Below are positions 41,914-48,333 of a stretch of 48,333 nt of DNA, piece by piece. Origin of the DNA: Candidatus Chloroploca asiatica (GTDB lineage Bacteria > Chloroflexota > Chloroflexia > Chloroflexales > Chloroflexaceae). A program made the position numbers and the translations under genes. Location of the stretch: NCBI RefSeq assembly GCF_002532075.1, contig NZ_LYXE01000102.1, positions 1-48,333 on the forward strand, read 5' to 3'. A model generated the notes under the pieces. That model had not been told where the DNA came from, did no database searches, and saw nothing but the letters and a program-made list of their open reading frames with translations. Numbering within the stretch: position 1 is the stretch's first letter; the number at the start of each line of letters is the position of its first letter.

Positions 41914-44301
41914 ATGGCTCCACGCTGGTCAAAAGTAGTTCGCGATCTCTTTGCGTATCGTACGCGCACGCTGTTGGTGGTGCTTTCGATTGCAATTGGT
42001 GTGGCGGCATTCGGGGCGATCCTGGCGGGACTGACGATTATTCGCGCTGAGTTGCAGTCGAGTTATCTTGCGGTCAATCCGGCGAGTGCGCTGATCACAA
42101 CGCAGCCTTTTGATGAGGTGTTGCTCGAAAATATTCGGCGGCTGCCGGATGTTGCCGATGCGCAGGGGCAACGTGCGGTGGCGGCGCGGGCGCAGGTTGG
42201 CCCTGACGAGTGGGTTGATCTACAGTTGTTTGTGGTGCCTGATGATGGTCTGATGACGATCAATCTTGTGCGCTCCGAGACGGGGCCGTGGCCGCCGCCT
42301 GATCGCACCGTTTTGATCGAGCGGGCCTCGTTGGACATGACCCGTGCGTCGGTTGGCGATGTGTTGGCTCTGCAACTGGCTGATGGGCCGACACGATCGG
42401 TGCCCCTGGTGGGGCTTACCCACGATTTGAGTTTGCCTCCGGCGGCCATTGCTGGTCAGGCGTTTGGCTATGTGACTGCCGACACGTTGATCTGGCTCGG
42501 TGGCCCTGCCGATGATAATCAGGTGCTGATGACGACGAGCACTGGGCGCGATGATGCCGAGCATATTCAGCGCGTTGCCAGTGAGGTCGAACGGTTGATT
42601 GAACGGAGTGGCCGTGAGGTGCTGGTGATCGATGTGCCGACGCCGTTGCAACATCCTGTTGAACTGGTGCTCGGTACGCTTGTTGCGATTCTGGCGACCC
42701 TTGGTTTGCTGGCGTTGTTGATCAGCGGCTTTTTGATTATTAATACGATCACGGCAATTTTGACCCAGCAAACGCGCCAGATCGGGATTATGAAGGCCAT
42801 AGGGGCACGTACCAGCCAGATCATGGGGCTCTATTTTGTGCTCGCGGCGGGTTTTGGCCTGCTTGCGTTGCTGCTCGCTCTCCCGCTTGGCATGTTCGGC
42901 GGGTATGGCGTGGCCCTGTTTGTTGCTTCGCAGCTCAATGTTACGCTTGAAGGGGTGCGCTGGCCCCTCGAGATTATGGCTTTGCAGGGTGTAGCGGCAG
43001 TGCTGGTACCAATCATTTCGGCGGCAGTGCCGATTCGGGCTACTGCACGGATGACGGTACGCGAGGCGCTGAGTGGCGATACGACACCGCCGCCAGCGCG
43101 GATGAGCCTCTTGAGCCGGTTGTTGAGCGCGGTCGCCTTCATCAAGCGCCCGACGATTCTCGCGCTGCGCAATACGTTTCGGCGGCGTGGGCGGCTTGTG
43201 CGTACGCTCATTGCGCTGTCGCTCGGCGGGGCCGTCTTTGTGAGCGTCATGACGCTGCGGGTCTCGCTCTTTACGACCCTCGACGACAGCATCGCGGCGC
43301 AGCAGTACGACCTGGAAGTCCAGTTAGCGCGCCCTTATCGTGCCGAACGGATCATGCAGGACGTGGCATCGCTGCCCGAGGTGACGCATCTCGAAGCGCT
43401 TGTGCGGGCGCAGGCGTTTCCCGTGCAGCCCGATGGTACGACCGCCGAGATGGTGAACCTGCGGGCGTTGCCTGCCGCAACGAGCCTGTTGGCCCCACGG
43501 ATGTCGGACGGGTACTGGCTTGATCCGGCTGACGAGCGGAGCATTGTGCTCAGCACGAACTATCGTACCAAAGATCCAACCGTTCAACTCGGCGATGAGC
43601 TAACATTGCGGATCAACAATCGTGATACTACCTGGCAGATTACCGGCTTTGTCGAAGAATTTTTGCCGCCCACAACCCCGGCGCTGGGCTATGTGAATCT
43701 TGCGTCCTTCACGCGAGCCTATGGTGGGACGGGGCGGGTTGATGCCCTGCGGATTGCGACGACCGGCCACGATGCTGCCGCGCACGCCGCAGCGACGATG
43801 GCGGTCGAGCAGCGTTTGAACGAGCGTGGCTACGAGGTGCGCCTGATTCGCTCGCGTACCGAAGACCGCGACATTCTTAGTGAGCGGTTCAATGTGCTGA
43901 CCGGGGTGCTGTCGCTGATGGCGGCGATCATCGGTACCGTCGGCGGTCTGGGTCTGGCCGGCACGATGAGCATCAACGTGCTCGAGCGTACCCGCGAGCT
44001 TGGCATTATGCGAGCCGTCGGCGCTTCTGATGGTGCCGTGCAGCAGATGGTCTTTGTTGAAGGTATCACGATTGGCCTGCTGGCCTGGCTCATTGGCACA
44101 CTACTCTCGTTCCCGATGAGCTATGCGATGAGCTATCAACTCGGCATGAGTCTGCTCAATTTGCCGCTCACCTGGACCTACGCGCCGCTTGCCGTTGTCG
44201 CCTGGTTATTCATTGTGTTGTTGATCGCAAGCCTTGCGAGCTATCTTCCCGCTCGCAACGCCACTCGCCTGACCGTCCGTGAGGTATTAGCGTATGAGTG
44301 A
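41914..44301 (+). CDS. FtsX/MacB-type ABC transporter permease
   Basis: A 795-residue membrane protein with two FtsX-like halves. First half: helix at ~17-40 (TRTLLVVLSIAIGVAAFGAILAG), large extracytoplasmic domain, then helices in 270-370 (LATLGLLALLISGFLIINTI). Second half: helix near ~430 (LIALSLGGAVFVSVMTL), another outer domain, then three helices at the end (LMAAIIGTVGGLGLAGTM, ITIGLLAWLIGTLLSFPM, AVVAWLFIVLLIASLASYLP) and PARNATRLTVREVLAYE, the usual C-terminus. It works with the ATPase and adaptor encoded downstream to expel or extract hydrophobic compounds or lipids. Confidence 0.92.
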   Translation: MAPRWSKVVRDLFAYRTRTLLVVLSIAIGVAAFGAILAGLTIIRAELQSSYLAVNPASALITTQPFDEVLLENIRRLPDVADAQGQRAVAARAQVGPDEWVDLQLFVVPDDGLMTINLVRSETGPWPPPDRTVLIERASLDMTRASVGDVLALQLADGPTRSVPLVGLTHDLSLPPAAIAGQAFGYVTADTLIWLGGPADDNQVLMTTSTGRDDAEHIQRVASEVERLIERSGREVLVIDVPTPLQHPVELVLGTLVAILATLGLLALLISGFLIINTITAILTQQTRQIGIMKAIGARTSQIMGLYFVLAAGFGLLALLLALPLGMFGGYGVALFVASQLNVTLEGVRWPLEIMALQGVAAVLVPIISAAVPIRATARMTVREALSGDTTPPPARMSLLSRLLSAVAFIKRPTILALRNTFRRRGRLVRTLIALSLGGAVFVSVMTLRVSLFTTLDDSIAAQQYDLEVQLARPYRAERIMQDVASLPEVTHLEALVRAQAFPVQPDGTTAEMVNLRALPAATSLLAPRMSDGYWLDPADERSIVLSTNYRTKDPTVQLGDELTLRINNRDTTWQITGFVEEFLPPTTPALGYVNLASFTRAYGGTGRVDALRIATTGHDAAAHAAATMAVEQRLNERGYEVRLIRSRTEDRDILSERFNVLTGVLSLMAAIIGTVGGLGLAGTMSINVLERTRELGIMRAVGASDGAVQQMVFVEGITIGLLAWLIGTLLSFPMSYAMSYQLGMSLLNLPLTWTYAPLAVVAWLFIVLLIASLASYLPARNATRLTVREVLAYE

Positions 44302-44309
44302 GTGCTCGA

Positions 44310-44443
44310 CCAAAGCCAGCAAAGAAGCGGAGCTTCAGGGCCGCAGATGCCCAGGTATCCGCGTATGCTGGCGAACATAGTCAGCGAAGCTGACTATGTT
44401 CGCCAGCATACGCCTAGGTTTTTAGGGCGTCAGCCCTAAAAAC
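44310..44443 (+). repeat. leader-like hairpin element between permease and ATPase genes
   Basis: A 25-bp perfect stem (44361-44385 with 44389-44413, GCGTATGCTGGCGAACATAG..), cap AGC-GAA-GCT, is followed by CTAGG and a second hairpin GTTTTTAGGGC-GTCA-GCCCTAAAAAC (44418-44443). A small GAAGC-GGA-GCTTC hairpin precedes it near 44323-44335. The gap interrupts an otherwise tight operon and could lower or delay expression of the ATPase and adaptor. Confidence 0.8.
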
Positions 44444-44460
44444 GAAAGAAAAGAGAAGCA

Positions 44461-45138
44461 GTGATCCAGCTAACCAGGGTGATCAAAGAATATCCCACTG
44501 CAGCCGGCCCCTATCGGGCGCTCAAAGGAGTTGACATAACAATTGAGCCGGGAGAGTTTGTGGCGGTGGTGGGCAAATCGGGGAGTGGCAAGAGCACGCT
44601 GATCAATATGATCACCGGCATTGACCGTTCGACGAGTGGCACCGTTTGTGTTGCGGGAACCGATCTGGGGCGTTTGAGTGAGGGGCAACTAGCGGTCTGG
44701 CGGGGGCGCACGGTTGGCATTATCTTCCAGTTCTTTCAACTCTTGCCGACGCTGACGGTTGCCGAGAATGTGATGTTGCCGATGGATTTTGGCAACATCG
44801 GGCGCCCCCGTGAGCGACGGCAACGGGCGATGATGTTGCTTGAGCAGATGGAGATCAGTGAGCACGCCGATAAGCTGCCGGGTGCGCTCTCGGGTGGGCA
44901 GCAGCAACGGGTCGCGATTGCGCGTTCGCTCGCCAACGATCCGCCGTTGCTTGTCGCCGACGAGCCGACCGGCAACCTCGACTCGCGCACGGCGGACGCG
45001 ATCTTCCACCTCTTCGAGCACCTCGTTGAGCTAGGCAAGACCATTGTGATGGTGACGCACGACACCGATCTGGCGCAGCGGGCCGGACGGTCAATTACGG
45101 TGACCGATGGCTTAATTGTTGCGCCTGGTGGACTATAG
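44461..45138 (+). CDS. ABC transporter ATPase (LolD/MacB type)
   Basis: A 225-residue ATPase with Walker [10 protein letters not shown] (38-46), Q-loop [12 protein letters not shown], signature LSGGQ (143-147), Walker [13 protein letters not shown] (~163-174) and switch MVTHDTDL. The [14 protein letters not shown] and DEPTGNLDS features are those of the LolD/MacB/FtsE family, which fits an FtsX-type permease partner. GTG start at 44461 with AGAGAAGCA in front. The adaptor gene follows 12 bases after its stop codon. Confidence 0.95.
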   Translation: MIQLTRVIKEYPTAAGPYRALKGVDITIEPGEFVAVVGKSGSGKSTLINMITGIDRSTSGTVCVAGTDLGRLSEGQLAVWRGRTVGIIFQFFQLLPTLTVAENVMLPMDFGNIGRPRERRQRAMMLLEQMEISEHADKLPGALSGGQQQRVAIARSLANDPPLLVADEPTGNLDSRTADAIFHLFEHLVELGKTIVMVTHDTDLAQRAGRSITVTDGLIVAPGGL

Positions 45139-45150
45139 AGGAAGACGAAG

Positions 45151-46650
45151 ATGCGTAAGCTTGTGATTGGGTTGATCGTGATCGTGGTTCTGCTTGGCGG
45201 TGGCATCGTGGTGGCGCAAACGGATTTGTTGAACCCTGCTCCTGCCACAACTTCGACGGCAAGCCCGGTTGACGAGAGTATCGCTACGCCACCTGCCGTG
45301 ATCGCCGATGCACGCGTTGTTCCGGTGGCCGAGGCGCACCTTGCGTTTGAACGCAGTGGAACCGTTGCGGCTGTCCTGGTCGCCGAAGGCGATCTGGTCA
45401 CGCAAGGGCAGGCGCTGGCTCGCCTCGATACCCGTGAACTGGAGTTGCGGGTTGAACGTACACGGGTCAACCTGGAACGGGCGCAGGCGCGTTACAACCA
45501 GGTTGCGGTTGGCGCGGCCCCCGAGGCGATCGCGGCGGCCGAGGCGAGCATTGCACAGGCGGCGGCGCAGCGTTCACAGGTGGTCAGTTCGGTCTCGCGC
45601 CAGGATCTGGCGGCAGCGCAGGCCCAACTCGCCGAGGCACGGGCGGCGCTGGCGGCGCTGCTCGATGGCCCGCAAACGAGCGAGCTTGACCAGGCGCAGG
45701 CGGCGGTTGATCAGGCGCGTACAGTGCTCGATCAGCAACGAACGGTACTTTCGGCAGCCAGAACCACGGCTGAACTGGCGCTGGAGCAGACGGCGAATGC
45801 GCTACGCAATGCCCAGGATAGTTACAGCCGGATCTACTGGGAAAATATTGAACTGGCCGATCGCCTGGATGACGAAGATCTGCCGCAAGCGCGCATCGAT
45901 CAAGAGGCGGCGGCGTTGCGGGCGGTCGAGAATACCGAGCACTCGCTGGCGCAAGCCCAGGTCGCTGTTGAGCAGGCCCAGCAGAACGAGCGTGATGGTT
46001 TGGCGAATGCCGAAGCCCGGCTCCGCGAAGCCGAAGCGCGTCAGGCGCTTTTGGTGGCGGCCCCCACCAATGACCGCATTGCGGCGGCGCGCACCCGCAT
46101 TGCGCAGGCCGAGGCAAATCTTGCCCGTCTCCAGGGCGAGCAGCGCACCAGCCAGATCGCCGTCGCTGCGGCAGGCATTGAGCTTGCCGAGGCCAACCGT
46201 GATCAGGTCAGTGCCGCACCCCGCGAGGTCGATCTTGTTGCCGCCCAGGTTGAAATCAACGCCGCCCAGGTCGATTTGGATCAAGCTCTGCTTGATCTCG
46301 AACGCGCCACGCTCTACGCGCCAATCGCCGGCAGTGTTGCGCAACTCAATCTGACGATCGGCGAAGTGGCCGGCCCTGGCATCCCTGCGCTGATTCTAGC
46401 CGATCTTCAGGCCTGGCAGATTGAAACTGATGATCTGAGCGAACTGGATGTGGTGCGCCTACGTGAAGGTGACGCTGTGATGCTCACCTTTGATGCCCTG
46501 CCCGATCTGGAGCTTCCTGGTCATATCATCCAGATCAAAGCCATCGGGAGTAGTCGCCAGGGTGACATTGTCTACACTGTTGTGATCGAACCCGACCGAT
46601 TTGAGCCACGCCTGCGGTGGAACATGACGGCGGTGATGACTGCTACTTGA
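45151..46650 (+). CDS. HlyD/MacA-type periplasmic adaptor
   Basis: A 499-residue membrane-fusion protein. N-terminal membrane anchor IGLIVIVVLLGGGIVVAQ (~5-22), a Thr/Ser/Pro-rich spacer, first lipoyl half (VPVAEAHLAFERSGTVAAVL..GDLVTQGQALARLDT), an unusually long alpha-hairpin of roughly 250 residues rich in Ala, Gln, Glu (about 100-370), second lipoyl half (LYAPIAGSVAQLNLTIGEVAGPG) and a beta-barrel end. It couples the FtsX-type permease to an outer step. The long hairpin suggests reach across a periplasm-like space. GAGGAAG ribosome site in front. Confidence 0.92.
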   Translation: MRKLVIGLIVIVVLLGGGIVVAQTDLLNPAPATTSTASPVDESIATPPAVIADARVVPVAEAHLAFERSGTVAAVLVAEGDLVTQGQALARLDTRELELRVERTRVNLERAQARYNQVAVGAAPEAIAAAEASIAQAAAQRSQVVSSVSRQDLAAAQAQLAEARAALAALLDGPQTSELDQAQAAVDQARTVLDQQRTVLSAARTTAELALEQTANALRNAQDSYSRIYWENIELADRLDDEDLPQARIDQEAAALRAVENTEHSLAQAQVAVEQAQQNERDGLANAEARLREAEARQALLVAAPTNDRIAAARTRIAQAEANLARLQGEQRTSQIAVAAAGIELAEANRDQVSAAPREVDLVAAQVEINAAQVDLDQALLDLERATLYAPIAGSVAQLNLTIGEVAGPGIPALILADLQAWQIETDDLSELDVVRLREGDAVMLTFDALPDLELPGHIIQIKAIGSSRQGDIVYTVVIEPDRFEPRLRWNMTAVMTAT

Positions 46651-47443
46651 GCAGTGTGCTTCACGCGGAGGCCAGGGCGATTGCATCTTCCGTGTATGCA
46701 CCCGCCAGGGCACCCGCAAGGGGTGCCCGTACACCGGGTTCGGCCCCCGGCCTGGAGGGGCACCCGTCAAAGGGTTTCACCTGCCCTCCGCAAGGCTGCC
46801 TGATGCCGCCCCCAACCGCAGCGGTGCGGGCCACGCCGTGGTTGGCGCAGGAGGATCCAGACCTGGCTTCCCGCGTGCGCGGGAACGACATGGCGGGCCG
46901 TCCCCCCTGTCATGCGCGCAGCATCCCCATGTCATGCCCGCGCAGGCGGGCATCCAGCGGGCCATGGTGGTGACACCCTTTGACGAGGGGCACCCCTTGC
47001 GGGTGCCCTGATAGAGCGTCTTTTTGTATCCGGTTTCGCATGATGCAATCGCCCTGACGGGGAGGCCAACCCAGCTACGCCGGATTGTCCTCCCCGTTTT
47101 CTTGCAGCACGCGAAAAAGTTAATTGTGCATAACCATACAAAAAAAGATCTTCACCAAAGGCGTGATCCCCTTTACCGTGGGCACTCACAGGCCATGATA
47201 TGCTCCGTTTAGTGTTCCCCCACTGCATTCTGCCCCCGTTGACCCGGTGATCATGCGTTCAATGGCGAGCCGATTATGCATCATGGTACGGGTGACGCTG
47301 TCGTATCTCAGGAGCGGAAGCAACCAGCTATGCGCCGGTTGCTTCCGCTCTTGTTGTGTTGCCACTGATGGCCCTATGGATCCTGGCGTCATGGTAGCTC
47401 TACTCGCTCAGCCGTAACCGATGCAAGCCCAGAGGAGACCGTG
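46651..47443. repeat. 793-bp gene-free repeat region
   Basis: No coding sequence is supported. It holds an inverted copy of the GGGCACCC hairpin repeat with its tail (46673-46755), REP-like palindromes TTCCCGCGTGCGCGGGAA (46868-46885) and ATGCCCGC-GCAG-GCGGGCAT (46934-46953), another GGGCACCC copy (46987-47010) with tail ATGCAATCGCCCTGA (47043-47057), an imperfect hairpin with cap AGC-TAC-GC (47057-47097), and a 14-bp hairpin (47312-47325 with 47337-47350) whose loop begins AGCTATGCG. Confidence 0.85.
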
Positions 47444-48333
47444 ATGAGGCAGCGTAGTTGGCTAAGTATGTTGATCGGAGGTGGCCTGTTCGTGCTGGTG
47501 CTGTGCATCATTGCGGCCCGGGCTACCGAGAGCCAGGCCCGTGATGGTATGCGTAGTGGGGTCGCAGACAATGGCGCGGTTTTGCATGAGCCTGATCATC
47601 TTCAAGGCGACCAGGTTGTCCCGAGCAATCTGAGTATCCAGAGCATCGTGCTGGTCAATGGCACGATCAGCACCAATACTACCTGGATCGCAGATAATGT
47701 CTATCTCGTGCAGGGCGTTACTCTTGCCCAGGGTGTGACCCTCACCGTGCAACCGGGCACGGTGGTGAAATTTGCGAATGCCACGAGCTTGGACGTGAAC
47801 GGCACGCTGCTGGCGGAGGGCACGGCAGCGCAGCCGATCTTCTTCACGTCGCTGCGGGATGATACGGTGGGGGGCGATACGAATGGGGATGGCGCCCAGA
47901 GCAGTCCCGCGCCGGGGAGTTGGCAACGCATCCGCTTCACCGCGCAAAGCCAGGGGAGCCGCCTGCGCCATGTGGAAGTGCGCTATGGCGGGAGTTCCTA
48001 CGGACGCAGCCTGGAGGTCTTGACCAGTAACCTGCTGGTGGAAGACAGCACGATTGGCTGGACGGGGGGCCATGGCATCTACAACGCGGGGGTGACGCCG
48101 TCGCTGGCGCACAATACGCTGCGCGAGAATAGCGGCTATGGGATCTACTACCAGGGGGTGGGCACCAGCAGCAGCCTGGGGGTGACGAATACGACCTTCA
48201 TCTCGAATACGAGCGGGGCGATCTACGCCACGCTGACAGATGGGGCGGCGAGCTTCGACCTGACGGGTAGCAGCGCGACCGGCTCGCCCTACAACGGGAT
48301 GCACGTGACGGGCAGTCTCAGCGGCACGGTGAG
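47444..48333 (+). CDS. secreted right-handed beta-helix protein, 5' part only
   Basis: The frame is open from ATG 47444 (GTG at 47441 possible) to the window edge, 296 codons, incomplete. The start is a signal peptide: MRQRSWLSMLIGGGLFVLVL, then AARATESQA as a cleavage region. The mature part shows VTLAQGVTLTVQPGTVVKFA, SLDVNGTLLAEGTAAQPIFF, a DTNGDGAQSS calcium-like loop, and then N/G/S-rich strands (VTPSLAHNTLRENSGYGIY, NTTFISNTSGAIYATL) with the period of parallel beta-helix repeats. It is probably an adhesin- or polysaccharide-lyase-like surface protein. Ribosome site GAGGAGA at 47432-47438. Confidence 0.85.
   Translation, partial: MRQRSWLSMLIGGGLFVLVLCIIAARATESQARDGMRSGVADNGAVLHEPDHLQGDQVVPSNLSIQSIVLVNGTISTNTTWIADNVYLVQGVTLAQGVTLTVQPGTVVKFANATSLDVNGTLLAEGTAAQPIFFTSLRDDTVGGDTNGDGAQSSPAPGSWQRIRFTAQSQGSRLRHVEVRYGGSSYGRSLEVLTSNLLVEDSTIGWTGGHGIYNAGVTPSLAHNTLRENSGYGIYYQGVGTSSSLGVTNTTFISNTSGAIYATLTDGAASFDLTGSSATGSPYNGMHVTGSLSGTV

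Noticed and set aside
46617-46973. 118-codon frame overlapping the end of the adaptor gene and the repeat region.
   Set aside because: Built from REP-like repeats; typical of repeat-derived frames and without a ribosome site.
1-48333. tRNA, rRNA or known riboswitches.
   Set aside because: No cloverleaf, rRNA block or recognisable aptamer was seen by eye on either strand; a covariance-model scan was not possible.

Overview
The window looks like chromosomal DNA of a member of the Chloroflexota, most plausibly a filamentous Chloroflexales relative. The reasons are the mix of families (DUF507, DUF4127, a WD40-fused Ser/Thr kinase, an OpcA-zwf-gnd set, a MalFG-type sugar importer without its own ATPase, a very repeat-rich intergenic DNA with GACGCAAAGGCGC-type repeats) and the high GC content. 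This placement is inference; there is no rRNA gene here to test it. I see no tRNA, rRNA, CRISPR array or prophage.

Layout. 1-2300 is a decayed, repeat-rich stretch: three tandem 56-bp repeats, a folded sequence resembling the right end of an IS200/IS605 element, a 26-bp perfect inverted repeat, and three gene remnants (YgjP/DUF45 metallopeptidase with its catalytic core removed, a frameshifted DUF4411 PIN-like gene, a cold-shock/DUF1294 gene with its middle removed). 2347-7223 holds marR, an ABC exporter half-transporter and lon. 7526-10940 holds an SDR oxidoreductase, a PspC-like protein, a DUF507 protein (opposite strand), a MoxR ATPase and a PlsC-like acyltransferase. 11039-24980 is a long, same-strand amino-sugar/mannoside utilisation locus: ROK regulator, AGE epimerase, DUF4127 protein, lipoprotein sugar-binding protein, two permeases, GH38 alpha-mannosidase, GH3 hexosaminidase, SIS-domain sugar-phosphate protein, PIG-L deacetylase. 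The importer brings in a glycan fragment, the two unsignalled glycosidases cut it in the cytoplasm and the last enzymes process the released amino sugars. 25255-25818 is an SGNH hydrolase. 25998-29693 is gnd-zwf-opcA, the oxidative pentose phosphate branch. 29785-38015 on the minus strand carries a kinase-WD40 protein, a hybrid sensor kinase and secA. 38195-41097 has a large two-domain protein whose C-terminal half resembles cyanobacterial acyl-ACP reductase, followed by an alpha/beta hydrolase. 41228-46650 is a tetR - FtsX-type permease - ATPase - HlyD adaptor export operon with two clear TetR-type operators. 46651-47443 is repeat DNA and the window ends inside a secreted beta-helix gene.

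The most interesting signals are: (1) the fusion of an acyl-ACP-reductase-like module to a separate N-terminal domain; (2) a family of long perfect intergenic hairpins that share the same small cap (AGC-NNN-GCT, usually TAC or its complement) while their outer stems are unrelated in sequence; (3) two remnants near the left end in which start and end of a gene are kept but the middle has been cut out in frame; (4) several dispersed repeat families, one MITE-like unit, and two ABC operons that share the same leader-like hairpin element.
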